DNA of 64,000 nucleotides from assembly GCA_963708805.1 (NCBI GenBank), contig CAVPUA010000003.1, positions 1,922,001-1,986,000 on the forward strand, read 5' to 3'. A program made the position numbers and the translations under genes. Positions within the stretch are counted from its first letter, which is position 1. Each line of letters opens with the position of its first letter. Below are positions 36,197-44,656 of the stretch, piece after piece. The stretch is from CAVPUA01 sp963708805. GTDB lineage: Bacteria; Actinomycetota; Actinomycetes; Mycobacteriales; Jatrophihabitantaceae. The notes beneath the pieces were generated by a model. The model was not told the origin of the DNA. It saw only the letters and a list, made by a program, of their open reading frames with translations, and made no database searches.

Positions 36197-37252
36197 TCAG
36201 CGGAAAGGCGAAACCTCGAAAGGCGGAGGGCTTGCGATCTGGTGGCGCGGCGAGGGGCGAGGCTTGGATTTGAGAGTCTCCGACGGGAGTTCCGCGAACT
36301 GTTGCCGATAGTTGGCCGCGAAACGACCGAGATGCACGAACCCCCAGCGCGCTGCCACCTCCGTGACGGTCACCGAGCCGGGCTCCGCAGCCGCGAGCTC
36401 GTCGTGGACGGCATGTAATCGCAGCTCCCGCAAATAAGCAATCGGTGACGTGCCCATCGAGCGACGAAATCCATCGTGCAGGCTGCGAGTGCTGACTGAA
36501 ATCGCCGCCGCCAGCTCCCGAGTCGTCCACGGATGAGCGGGGTCGCTGCGCAACAGCTCCACCGCCCGCGATATCGGGCGAACACCGGCTGCCGACTGCT
36601 TCGCGCGGATAGCTTCTGAATAGTTGTGAGGCTGCCCGAAAATCAACAAATCCAGAAGAAGCTGCTCCAGGCGTTGAGTTGCGAGCCGATGAGTCAATAG
36701 ACCGTCGGGACAACCGGACTCCGAATCCACGAGTCGAAGCAGATGAACGAACGCGGCGCCTCGCGAGCTAGTGAGGTCGAAGGCGGTGGCAAAGTCAAGA
36801 GCCCGTGTCATTGGTCGGCCGAGAAGGTTCTCCACCTCCGCTTGGATGTCCATCCGAGGCAGCATCAGGCAGAGCTGGGCACATACGCTGTCGCAGTCAA
36901 TGTCCGCCGGAAGCGTCGGCATGAATACCGCGCCCGTGCGCGGATCGCTGTATACGGGATCACGCAGACCGGTTCTGGCCACCATGTGCCCTGATACCGG
37001 AATGTCAACGTGATAGTTCGAAGCCTCAGCGGTCCGTATTCGGACGGCATCTCCAAATCGGAGATAACCGGCAGTAATCCGACCCACATTGACGACGTTC
37101 AACTGCGCGTCCAGCGTCGCGACGCCATTTCGAGAAGCAAGCTCGACCGGCAGGAACGCATCGGTGAGAGCCGCGCGGGCGTGATCGATATCCCCGGAAC
37201 GGACGACCGAATGCTGCACGAACATATCGCTTGGCGCCGGTGCCGATACCAC
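36197..37252 (-). CDS. AraC-family transcriptional regulator
   Basis: 351 residues. The N-terminal AraC-binding-like domain (GYLRFGDAVRIRTAEASNYH, VDIPVSGHMVARTGLRDPVY) resembles the PF14525 group, and the C-terminal two helix-turn-helix units are clear: PWTTRELAAAISVSTRSLHD, FRRSMGTSPIAYLRELRLHA and VTEVAARWGFVHLGRFAANY. No target gene is adjacent in the same direction. Start GTG 37252 or ATG 37225. Confidence 0.88.
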   Translation of the reverse strand: MVSAPAPSDMFVQHSVVRSGDIDHARAALTDAFLPVELASRNGVATLDAQLNVVNVGRITAGYLRFGDAVRIRTAEASNYHVDIPVSGHMVARTGLRDPVYSDPRTGAVFMPTLPADIDCDSVCAQLCLMLPRMDIQAEVENLLGRPMTRALDFATAFDLTSSRGAAFVHLLRLVDSESGCPDGLLTHRLATQRLEQLLLDLLIFGQPHNYSEAIRAKQSAAGVRPISRAVELLRSDPAHPWTTRELAAAISVSTRSLHDGFRRSMGTSPIAYLRELRLHAVHDELAAAEPGSVTVTEVAARWGFVHLGRFAANYRQQFAELPSETLKSKPRPSPRHQIASPPPFEVSPFR

Positions 37253-37629
37253 GCGTCGAGTCTAATCCGCAGCAAGCCACCACACTCGTCGAACGGCGCG
37301 GATCCACTGTCGTGAGGTTCAGCTCTCGCGGTGGGCAGCAGTGCCCCCCCTCTTCCATGAGACGGGGCACTGCTGCTGACGCGCTCGTCCCGGGAAGACC
37401 AGCGCGTTACCTCACCGGCGGAGGCGACTCGACACTACGATCCGGCGAGCACCGGACGGTATCCGCTGAGTGCACGTCATCGGCCGATGAACGCTGCCGG
37501 CGAACCTGGTCGGCTGCGAATCGGACAACTCGCGCTCGCGGCGAGTGCAGTCCGCAGGCGGTGCTGCAGCACGCCATGGAGTCTCATCCCTGAGCCGTGC
37601 ACAGTGCGTGCGAGGTGGGTCCGACGCTG
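37253..37629. other. Intergenic region with a strong inverted repeat
   Basis: About 375 bases upstream of the AraC gene, without a convincing gene on either strand. Its one clear structure is the 13-bp inverted repeat listed separately; the rest has no recognised motif. Confidence 0.45.
37335..37376. repeat. 13-bp perfect inverted repeat with 16-base loop
   Basis: GCAGCAGTGCCCC at 37335-37347 and GGGGCACTGCTGC at 37364-37376 are exact complements. There is no T-tract on either side, so it is not a standard terminator. It lies 83 bases before the AraC start and could be an operator, an RNA hairpin or the end of a lost element. Confidence 0.6.
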
Positions 37630-37728
37630 CTATTTGTTGGTGCCCAGGCCGACGACGAGGTTGATCGTGCTCGCGAGGACGATCGCGCCGAGCAGGAACG
37701 ACAGTCTCCAGGGCGTCGATCGGGGCAT
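37630..37728 (-). CDS. Possible 32-residue single-pass membrane peptide
   Basis: ATG at 37728 opens MPRSTPWRLSFLLGAIVLAS followed by TINLVVGLGTNK and TAG: a short basic N-terminus and one hydrophobic helix. No ribosome site stands out and no family is recognised, so the call is weak; an upstream in-frame extension is also open. Confidence 0.25.
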   Translation of the reverse strand: MPRSTPWRLSFLLGAIVLASTINLVVGLGTNK

Positions 37729-37869
37729 GTCGGCGCGGGAGAACTCCGACGACCGCTCGTGGGACGTTTTCGCGCTCGGTAGTAGTGACCGCGTCTCGAT
37801 GGCCGCGGATGGATCTGCAGTCGCTGGGAGACGATGATGATCCGCGATCCGTTGGGTTGTGCCCGCCGC

Positions 37870-38211
37870 TCAGCTATGGCGAGCGGCTAGCTCGGATCGC
37901 TCGGACGGGGTGAGGCCACCCCAGATGCCGTGCGTTTCGTTGACGAGTAACGCCCAGCTCAGGCAGCTTTCGATGACGGGGCATCGTGCACACGTCCGCT
38001 TGGCGTCGAGTTGGTTGCGGCGCAGGTAGGCCCCGCGGGCGCTGTCCTCGTCATAGAAGCGTTCGGTGTCGCTGCCCTTGCACGCGGCGTTGCGACGCCA
38101 GTCCAGATCGTCGCGGTGCCGGAGTAGAGCGAGGGCCAGTCTCGCGAGGTCGCCGTTGATGTCTTGCCTGCCGGCGAGGATGTTCTTCTTCTGTGCGTGC
38201 CGTGTGCTCAT
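37870..38211 (-). CDS. WhiB-family iron-sulfur regulator
   Basis: 113 residues from ATG 38211. Four cysteines at about 44, 74, 77 and 83 (AACKG, then CARCPVIESC) fit the WhiB [4Fe-4S] pattern, followed by the family signature GIWGGLTPSERSEL and a short basic tail. WhiB proteins are actinobacterial redox-sensing transcription factors that bind the primary sigma factor. Starts upstream (GTG) would add 6 or more residues. Which WhiB subclass is not clear. Confidence 0.9.
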   Translation of the reverse strand: MSTRHAQKKNILAGRQDINGDLARLALALLRHRDDLDWRRNAACKGSDTERFYDEDSARGAYLRRNQLDAKRTCARCPVIESCLSWALLVNETHGIWGGLTPSERSELAARHS

Positions 38212-38500
38212 GTGCGGGTCGCTAACCGTCACTCGTCGCTTCTTGGCGAGCGAAGATTGGGTGAGAATCGGGGTCGGGCAACTCGCCTGCTGCTGTGCCG
38301 GGGGCGACCGCGATGAGTTCACCTTACTTGAATCCCACACCGATAGATCTCTTTGGCGCTCGGTGGCGTTGATTTGGCGGGATCAGCTCGGAACGTTCAC
38401 TGCGTTCGCCAATCAGTCTGTGGCGAGGTCCGACCTCCGCGATCCCACTAAGCCTTAGCGTCGGCGATCGACCGCATGCTGGTCTCAATCTTCGGTGGGG

Positions 38501-39343
38501 CTATGCGAAGTAGTGACCCTGGTCGAGGTCTTCGAGAAGCGTCGGGCCGGTCGGTTTCCAGCCGAGGAGCTGGCGCGTGGATTCGTTTGACACGACGACG
38601 TCCATTCCGGCGAAGGGGAATGCGGCGAAGTGCGACGGTTCGACGCTTCGAGCCGGGAGGCCGAGGTGTCGTCCGATCGACTCGGCGATGGCGCGCACCT
38701 CGACTGGTGGCTCGCCGGCCGCGATGAGCTGCGCTCCGGCTGGTGCTTTCTCGAGCGCGAGGACATAAAGCTGGGCGAGGTCGTCGACGTGCCCGGCGGC
38801 CCAGTGGTTGGTGCCCTCGCCGAGGTAGCCGGATACGCCGGTCTCGCGGGCGATGTTGATCATGAGCGGTATGAAGCCGTGCTTGTCTCGGTCGCTGTGC
38901 GTGGAGTTCGCGACGGCGACGAGCATTGCGCGCACGCGGCGCGAGGCGTAGTCGGAGATCGCGTTCGCGACCTCGCCGCGGGGGTTCTGCGTGGCGGCCG
39001 AGCCAAGTCCGATGCCGATGAAGGTTTTGTCTGTGCCGACGAGCGCGTCGCCAATAGCACCGGCGACGGCCAGGTCTTTGGAGACGGCGCCGGCGAAGTC
39101 ACCGGCCATCATCGTTTCGTGATCGAAGGCGAGGTGGATGGTCGCGTCGGCGTCAGCCGCCGCCGAGGCCAGGATGTCGAGATCGCTGAGTCCGCCGCGG
39201 GCGACGGACGCGCCCATCGCCGCGACCTTCGCTGCCGACTCGTCCGAACGGGACAGGCCGACGACCTCGTGTCCGGCTTTGATCAGTGCGGGGACGACGG
39301 CGGATCCGATGTAGCCGCTCGCGCCCGTGACGAACACGCGCAT
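38501..39343 (-). CDS. SDR-family NAD(P)-dependent oxidoreductase
   Basis: 280 residues, extended/atypical SDR: MRVFVTGASGYIGSAVVPAL (GxxGxxG), NAD(P)-selecting SRSDES, and AIGDALVGTDKTFIGIGLGS. The usual YxxxK is replaced by a SDYASRRVRAM region, so the active site is unusual or catalysis differs (NmrA/nucleoside-sugar-epimerase-like group). Divergent from a TetR gene with paired operator sites in between, so it is likely repressed by that regulator. Confidence 0.85.
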   Translation of the reverse strand: MRVFVTGASGYIGSAVVPALIKAGHEVVGLSRSDESAAKVAAMGASVARGGLSDLDILASAAADADATIHLAFDHETMMAGDFAGAVSKDLAVAGAIGDALVGTDKTFIGIGLGSAATQNPRGEVANAISDYASRRVRAMLVAVANSTHSDRDKHGFIPLMINIARETGVSGYLGEGTNHWAAGHVDDLAQLYVLALEKAPAGAQLIAAGEPPVEVRAIAESIGRHLGLPARSVEPSHFAAFPFAGMDVVVSNESTRQLLGWKPTGPTLLEDLDQGHYFA

Positions 39344-39357
39344 GTGCACTCCTCGAA

Positions 39358-39414
39358 GTGATGTGACTCGGAAACATCACCGTACACCGAGTGACGGGAC
39401 TCGGTTCCATCACC
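39358..39414. promoter_or_regulatory. Two matching TetR-type operator sites
   Basis: In the SDR/TetR intergenic gap, GTGATG-N11-CATCAC at 39358-39380 and GTGACG-N11-CATCAC at 39391-39413 lie 33 bases apart, three helical turns. Both carry GACTCGG inside the spacer (GACTCGGAAACATCACC and GACTCGGTTCCATCACC). The arrangement suggests two repressor dimers on one face, autoregulating the TetR gene and the SDR gene. Confidence 0.65.
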
Positions 39415-39427
39415 TAGGCTGAGCGGC

Positions 39428-40003
39428 ATGGCCAGGTGGGAACCGAACGCGCGCGTGCGTCTCGTGCGTGCGGCGCTCGAGCTCTGTACCGATCAGGGCT
39501 ACGACGCCACCACCGTCGCCGAGATCGCGGAACGCGCAGGGCTGACGAAGACGACGTTCTTCCGGCACTTCCCGGACAAGCGTGAGGTGCTCTTCGCCGG
39601 GCAGGACGAGCACTCGCGCATCCTCGCGGAGGCAATCGCGGGCGCGCCGGCTGAGGCGACCCCGATCGAGGCCGTTGCCGTCGCGGTCGGCGCGCTCGCG
39701 GCGAGCTTCACCGACGAGCGGCGCGAGTTCGGCCGGATGCTGATCGCGCTGATCGCCGCCAACGACGAGCTCAAGGAGCGTGCCGTCTACAAGCATGCCC
39801 GGCTCGCCGAGGCGACAGCCGCGGCTTTGGAGGCGCGCGCGGTGCCGCCCGCGACGGCCGGGCTCGCCGCCGAGCTCGGGGTGCGCGCATTCCACGACGC
39901 CTTCGCGCGCTGGATCGAGCCCGGCGCCAAGCGCTCGCTGGTCGCGCTCACCAAGGCCGACCTCGAGCGCCTGCGCGCCGCAGCCGCCCTGCTCGACACC
40001 TAA
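39428..40003 (+). CDS. TetR-family transcriptional regulator
   Basis: 191 residues. The N-terminal HTH is clear: VRLVRAALELCTDQGYDATT, VAEIAERAGLTKTTFFRHFP and DKREVLFAGQDEH. The C-terminal ligand domain is Ala-rich and helical. Divergent from the SDR gene, with two operator-like repeats between them, so an effector-responsive repressor of the SDR and itself is likely. The effector is unknown. Confidence 0.9.
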   Translation: MARWEPNARVRLVRAALELCTDQGYDATTVAEIAERAGLTKTTFFRHFPDKREVLFAGQDEHSRILAEAIAGAPAEATPIEAVAVAVGALAASFTDERREFGRMLIALIAANDELKERAVYKHARLAEATAAALEARAVPPATAGLAAELGVRAFHDAFARWIEPGAKRSLVALTKADLERLRAAAALLDT

Positions 40004-40050
40004 CGCGCCCCGGCTCACTGGGGTGGGTTCCGTGGGGTCGCCGTCGTATG

Positions 40051-40069
40051 TAAGGTAACCCTTACCTAC
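40051..40069 (+). promoter_or_regulatory. DtxR/IdeR-like iron box
   Basis: TAAGGTAACCCTTACCTAC matches the 19-base IdeR/DtxR consensus (TWAGGTTAGSCTAACCTWA) at about 14 positions. It lies 17 bases before the GTG of the iron permease gene, so iron-replete repression of that gene is expected. Confidence 0.65.
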
Positions 40070-40085
40070 CCGAAAGGCGGTTCGC

Positions 40086-40940
40086 GTGGTCGCGATGCTG
40101 GTGATCTTCCTGCGCGAGGGCGTCGAGGCGTCCATGATCGTGGCGATCCTGCTCGCGTACCTGAACCGAACCGGTAATCGGAAATATTTCCGCGATGTCT
40201 ACCTCGGGGTCGGGGCGGCACTCGTTTTGGCCCTGGCTGGCGGTGTGGTCGCGTACGAAACGATCCGTTCCTACGACGGATCGCGCACCCAGACCATCTT
40301 CGAGACCGCCACCTACCTGCTCGCAGCCGGCGTTCTCACCTACATGACGTTCTGGATGCGTAGCCATGCGCGTGGGCTGTCGGGCGAGTTGCGCGCTCGC
40401 GCCGATGCTGCGATGACCAATGGCGCGCGAACGGGACTGGCCCTGCTTGCATTCCAGGCGGTCGGCCGCGAAGGGCTCGAGACGGTCGTATTCGCCTTAG
40501 CGATCACGTTGTCGGGCAACCAGCACGACGCCGTGCTGGGGGCAGGGATCGGGCTAGCCATCGCGCTCGTGATCGCCTTCGTGATCTACAAGCTCGGACA
40601 CCGCCTGAACTTGGGACGGTTCTTCTCCATAGTCGGCGCCCTGCTCATGGTCTTCGCCGCCGGGCTGCTCGTCGATGCGGTCGAGAACCTGCAACAACTG
40701 GGGTGGCTCCCGATCGGCCGACAGGTGCTCTGGCATGGCGGTCGCGTGCTCAGTGAGGACGGAACCTGGGGCGATCTCGCCCACTCGTTCTTCGGCTACG
40801 CAGATTCCCCGACGCTGCTCCAGCTGATCGTCTACGTGGTCTACATCGGTGCGGCGCTGGTGGCCTTCTTCAACCTTGGCGACAAACTGCGGCCCCGGCC
40901 ACCCCAGCCGGAAAAAGCTCAAGAAGTAGGCGTCCGCTAA
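40086..40940 (+). CDS. FTR1-family iron permease (EfeU-like)
   Basis: 284 residues and about seven membrane segments. The two REGxE iron-binding motifs are visible: LREGVEASMIVAIL at the N-terminus and GREGLETVVFALA in the fourth helix. It takes up iron across the cytoplasmic membrane. No EfeO or EfeB partner is adjacent, so it may act alone or with unlinked partners. Regulated by the iron box just upstream. Confidence 0.92.
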   Translation: MVAMLVIFLREGVEASMIVAILLAYLNRTGNRKYFRDVYLGVGAALVLALAGGVVAYETIRSYDGSRTQTIFETATYLLAAGVLTYMTFWMRSHARGLSGELRARADAAMTNGARTGLALLAFQAVGREGLETVVFALAITLSGNQHDAVLGAGIGLAIALVIAFVIYKLGHRLNLGRFFSIVGALLMVFAAGLLVDAVENLQQLGWLPIGRQVLWHGGRVLSEDGTWGDLAHSFFGYADSPTLLQLIVYVVYIGAALVAFFNLGDKLRPRPPQPEKAQEVGVR

Positions 40941-41322
40941 AGGATTCCGTACCAGTCACTGAGCGACGATCCCCGAAGTCAGTTCACCACTTCCGTGGCT
41001 GTCACAGCTCGTCTCCGTTTAGCGGCTGATTCCGATGACGAGGATGACCACGCCGGCGATGCCAGCAGAGGGGTTCGCGCGGGGCACGAAAGCCTGCGGT
41101 TGCGCGATGTGGTTCCTCGACAGCTTCACTTCACAACCGAGGGTCTTCCTGTCTCAACGACCGGCCCACATCACCTCGACCTGGAACAACGTCGTCGGGC
41201 ATCACACCTAGACGACGCGGTCGCGACCGAGTGCGCGTCGGCGCAACCGGCTGCTGCGACGACGACCGGCTTGTGGCCATCCTAGCCGCCGCGCACCTCA
41301 CGTCGGACTGATCGGCACGGGG
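40941..41322. other. Intergenic region after the iron permease
   Basis: About 380 bases with no convincing gene. One short minus-strand frame (41019-41129) reads VKLSRNHIAQPQAFVPRANP followed by a hydrophobic end SAGIAGVVILVIGISR with an AGGAAG upstream of its GTG; it could be a tiny membrane peptide but this is too weak to call. Confidence 0.35.
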
Positions 41323-41640
41323 TTACCGTCCGCGCTGACGTCCGTCGAGAACGGGGCAGTACTTGTGTTCCTTCGGTCTTCACGGCTGTCAACGTGGCCG
41401 GGTTCAAGCCGAGTACTGAGAGGATCGTCGGCGCGACCTGGGTTGTCTCTACCGGAGTCCGCTCAACCTGAGACTTGATGCCCGGGCCGTTGACGATCAT
41501 CAGGACGTGTCGGTCTCCGGTGTTCATGCCACCGTGCTCGGCGAGTTTGGTCGGCTTGGAGTAGACGATGCCGACCTGCCCCTTGCCGAACACGTCCGGG
41601 TAGTGGCCGTTGCCCACTGGGACGCCGAAGAAGTTGGTGC
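41323..41640 (-). pseudogene. C-terminal fragment of an alkaline-phosphatase-like phosphodiesterase
   Basis: From about 41640 the minus strand reads FFGVPVGNGHYPDVFGKGQV, GIVYSKPTKLAEHGGMNTGD, RHVLMIVNGPGIKSQVERTP and APTILSVLGLNPATLTAVKT, ending TQVLP; a one-base shift (CCCC) is then needed to reach the natural-looking stop near 41325. This is the end of a type I phosphodiesterase/nucleotide pyrophosphatase-like protein. Its N-terminal catalytic part is missing; the fragment abuts a different truncated gene. Confidence 0.6.
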
Positions 41641-41975
41641 ACCAATACGGTCTCGCCGAGAGGCAGCGGTCGCCCGGCCGCGGCGCGCGCGGCGACCGCG
41701 GTGGCCAGATAGTGCATGCCGGCCAGGACAATCACGATGCTCGCGTACTGCCACCGCAGATGAGCGGTGTCGTAGCCCACGGCGTGAAGCAGGCCCAGGA
41801 GGTCGTAGCCGCTGTCGGCGTCGGCGACCTGGAAGCTGAGCGCCGCAGACCCCAGCATCAGCGCCAGAACAGCCGCTACTAAGACGCGTCGCGCCGGTCC
41901 GTGCCTGAGTAAGAGCGGCCGCGCGCGATGCGCTGGGCCGACCGCTTCCTCCGTGCCGACCAGCGTGGAGGTCAT
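41634..41975 (-). pseudogene. N-terminal fragment of a flippase-like (LPG_synthase_TM) membrane protein
   Basis: MTSTLVGTEEAVGPAHRARP, a helix VLVAAVLALMLGSAALSF, then HLRWQYASIVIVLAGMHYLA and ARAAAGRPLPLGETVLVHQ, where the frame loses its family character. This matches the start of the lysylphosphatidylglycerol-synthase-type flippase family. It breaks at about 41634 exactly where the phosphodiesterase fragment begins in another frame, so a deletion fused two genes. It starts seven bases after the DUF6069-like gene. Confidence 0.6.
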
Positions 41976-41982
41976 GTGCAGG

Positions 41983-42450
41983 TCAGTCGTGCGTCTTCGG
42001 GGCGGCCACAGTGACCACGGTGAAGTAAGTGACGACGGCGATCGCCAGATGCATGACGACCAGGACGGCGACCGCCCGTCCGGATTGACCTTGATGCAGC
42101 AGCCAGACGTCGGGTAGTAGGAGTACGAGAGTCACAAGCACCGCGGCGCGCGAGTAGATCCAACGAGGAGCCGAACTGAGGCGAGTCACGAGCGGCCACG
42201 CGATGCAGGCAACGACCACACCGATGATGGTCAGCTTCGCGTAGTCAGCGAACTGGAAGTGGACGTAGCTCTTGGTCGTCGGGAACATCGCCTTGCCGAT
42301 CGCGACGATCGCCGCGTCGGCAACGAGTGACCCCAGCACGGCGAGCGCGGTGGCGAGCAGGACTCGCCACGCGGCCGGCTGCTTGGCGCTCGGGGCGAAG
42401 TCGACCCGCACGGCCCGTAACGGCCGGCTGGCCAGTCTCGATGCAGGCAC
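41983..42450 (-). CDS. DUF6069-like membrane protein
   Basis: 155 residues from GTG 42450, chosen because GAGGAG lies five bases upstream. Four hydrophobic segments: WRVLLATALAVLGSLVADAA, AKLTIIGVVVACIAWPLVTR, AAVLVTLVLLLPDVWLL and VLVVMHLAIAVVTYFTVV. This fits a four-helix actinobacterial membrane family (DUF6069). Function unknown. It precedes the truncated flippase gene on the same strand. Confidence 0.7.
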   Translation of the reverse strand: MPASRLASRPLRAVRVDFAPSAKQPAAWRVLLATALAVLGSLVADAAIVAIGKAMFPTTKSYVHFQFADYAKLTIIGVVVACIAWPLVTRLSSAPRWIYSRAAVLVTLVLLLPDVWLLHQGQSGRAVAVLVVMHLAIAVVTYFTVVTVAAPKTHD

Positions 42451-42649
42451 TAGCACTCCTCGATTTACTCAGGGCGAGTGATTGCTGATGCGATCCCTCG
42501 TCTTTACCCAGTATTCGGTCGCCCACTTCTCGAAACGCTCTCAGCGACCTGTGCCGCGGTTCAGGGTTGTCAGCTCTGAAGACCGTCTCAATGCGGCTGG
42601 AAGTCCCGTTCTGGTGGTGGCGACGCTCGGGGCGGTGTTTCATGGGCGA

Positions 42650-43366
42650 GTGAGTGACTCGGGCCTGCACACCGACGAGCCACATACGAACTTCAGCGCC
42701 GGCCGTTTGAACTGGCTGCGAGCGGGAGTTCTCGGCGCGAACGACGGAATCGTGTCGGTCGCCGGGATAGTGGTCGGCGTTGCCGGTGCGAGTTCCGGTC
42801 GTGGGCCGATCTTCACCGCCGGATTGGCCGGTCTGGTCGCCGGCGCCGTGTCGATGGCCCTCGGCGAGTACGTCTCGGTGAGCAGCCAACGCGACAGTGA
42901 GAACGCGCAACTGGCGCAGGAACGACGCGAGCTCGCCGAGACGCCTGACCAGGAGCTGGCCGAGTTGACCGCGATCTACGAAGCCAAGGGGCTGACGGCG
43001 GCCACCGCTCGTCAGGTCGCCGTCGAGTTGACCGAACACGATGCGCTGGCCGCGCACATCGACGCCGAACTCAACCTCGACCCGGACGACCTGGCCAACC
43101 CGATCGAAGCCGCGGCCGCGTCAGCGTTGTCGTTCACCCTGGGCGCGATCCTGCCGATGCTGGCGATCTTGTTGCCACCGTCGAGCTGGCGGGTGCCCGT
43201 GACGTTCGTCGCGGTCCTCGCCGCCTTGGCGCTGGCCGGCGCAGTGAGCGCGCGCCTGGGTGCGAGCAGCGTCCAACGCGCTGTGCTGCGGGTGGTGATC
43301 GGCGGCGCGGTCGGCCTGGCTGTGACCTACGCCGTCGGGCATCTGGTGGGCACGGCGATCGGCTAG
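42650..43366 (+). CDS. VIT-family (CCC1-like) metal transporter
   Basis: 238 residues from GTG 42650. The family signature is clear: LNWLRAGVLGANDGIVSVAG, GLAGLVAGAVSMALGEYVSV, SSQRDSENAQL and a metal-binding insert with ELxE-type residues, then ASALSFTLGAILPMLAILLP and a last helix. VIT proteins move iron or manganese. The open frame extends further upstream without family character. Its stop overlaps the end of ApbE by four bases. Confidence 0.9.
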   Translation: MSDSGLHTDEPHTNFSAGRLNWLRAGVLGANDGIVSVAGIVVGVAGASSGRGPIFTAGLAGLVAGAVSMALGEYVSVSSQRDSENAQLAQERRELAETPDQELAELTAIYEAKGLTAATARQVAVELTEHDALAAHIDAELNLDPDDLANPIEAAAASALSFTLGAILPMLAILLPPSSWRVPVTFVAVLAALALAGAVSARLGASSVQRAVLRVVIGGAVGLAVTYAVGHLVGTAIG

Positions 43367-44123
43367 CGAGGTTTGGCGACGACCAGATCGATCCGTCGGC
43401 GAAGACCACGACGCCTTGAAGCCCGGACGCGTTCTCGATCCAGGCCGGGGCGTCGGCGCCCATCGCGAATGCGGCGGTCGCGTAGGCATCGACCGTGCCG
43501 AGTTCCTGTCCGATCAGCGACACGCTGGCCAGCCCGTCGGTCGGCACCCGTGTGCGGCTCGATGATGTGCGCGTCCGCGCTCGGCCGATCCCGACGTGGC
43601 TACGGCGATGCCGGTGCCGCGTCGCGACGCCGACGAGCTGGCCGGGCTGCAGCGGGTGGGCCAGCCCGATTCGCCACGGCTGCCCGGGCGTGGCGTCGCC
43701 GGCGCACTGCACGTCACCGCCGCCGTTGACGCAGTGGTTGCGCGATCCCGCGTTCGGCCAGCATGGCGCTGGCCCGTTCGATCGCCCAGCCCTTCACCAG
43801 CCCGGACGGGTCGAGCTGGCCGGCGGCGTAGGCCGAGAAATAGCCCGCCGTCTCAGCCTCGAGGACGCCGCAGCGGTCGAGCACCTCGCGCGACCTCGGG
43901 CGCGCAGTCGCTCGACGCCGATCTCGCCGCGGCCCAGCCGGCTGATCTGGCTGCCGTCCTGATAGGTCGAGAAGGTGTCGTCGACCCAGTGCAGCCAGCG
44001 GAGCACATCGTCCACGGCGCTCGCGATCGACTCCCGGGTGCACGGACATCGATCGAGAAGACCGTTCCCATGCAGCGTTCGACCACGCGCTGCGGGATCG
44101 CGGATGTCGGTCGGCGAACTCAC
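43363..44123 (-). pseudogene. apbE: FAD:protein FMN transferase (ApbE), frameshifted
   Basis: About 254 residues when reconstructed: RVVERCMGTVFSIDVR, DDVLRWLHWVDDTFSTYQDG, SGLVKGWAIERASAMLAERG, CVNGGGDVQCAGDATPGQPW, EPHTGVPTDGLASVSLIGQE and DAYATAAFAMGADAPAW. These are ApbE motifs (KGWA, NGGGD, HTG). The enzyme attaches FMN from FAD to Thr/Ser of extracytoplasmic proteins. About six frameshifts break it, including one near 44050 and one near 43735. GTG start overlaps the stop of the FMN-binding-domain gene (GTGA), so they are translated together. Confidence 0.8.
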
Positions 44124-44643
44124 TTGATGCCGGCCTGATCCAACGCGCTCTGCAGCGACTGCTCGTAGCCCTGGCTCGTGTACGACGCGCCCGAGACCGA
44201 GTCGATGTTGGCGCTCTGGGCGCTGAGCGTCTCCTGCAAGCAGGATCGGCGCGGCGTCGGAGTTGATTCGTTGGGAGCGGCCGTCGTAACGCGGTGAGTT
44301 GGACGAACGACGACGTTGGTGATCTTGGTGCCCTGGACGGTGATCTTCACCTGGACGACGCCGTACCGGGTCGTGATGGCCTGGCCGGTGTAGGACTTCG
44401 TAGTCGGAGCAGGCGCGGTCGTGCTCGAGGCACTCGTCGTCGGGTCGGGCGGCGCGGCTGGTCGTGGCGCGGCGCGGTCGTGGTCGGCGCTGCCGACGAG
44501 GCGCTCGAACTGATCGAACCCGGCAGCGCCGCGGACGGGCAGACCCAGAGGCGGCCGCTGATGGTGTGGCCGTGCGATTTGAAGCTCAGCAGGGCGACGA
44601 GGCCGACGACGGTTCCGGTGATCGTCAGGATGACGCGTTTCAT
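44120..44643 (-). pseudogene. FMN-binding-domain protein, frameshifted
   Basis: Reading MKRVILTITGTVVGLVALLS as a signal anchor, a Ser/Thr/Ala-rich linker, then VKITVQGTKITNVVVRPTH and LQETLSAQSANIDSVSGASY, ending DQAGIK. The SGASYTS motif matches the ApbE acceptor pattern, so FMN is probably bound covalently to the Thr or Ser here. Extracytoplasmic. Ribosome site GGGAGG precedes the ATG. Two or three frameshifts between 44240 and 44560 break it. It lies between the ferric-reductase gene and apbE, the natural substrate position. Confidence 0.78.
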
Positions 44644-44656
44644 GGTCTCGACCTCC

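Noticed and set aside
41019..41129. 36-residue hydrophobic minus-strand frame
   Set aside because: Start signal is weak and no family is recognised; kept only as a note in the intergenic entry.
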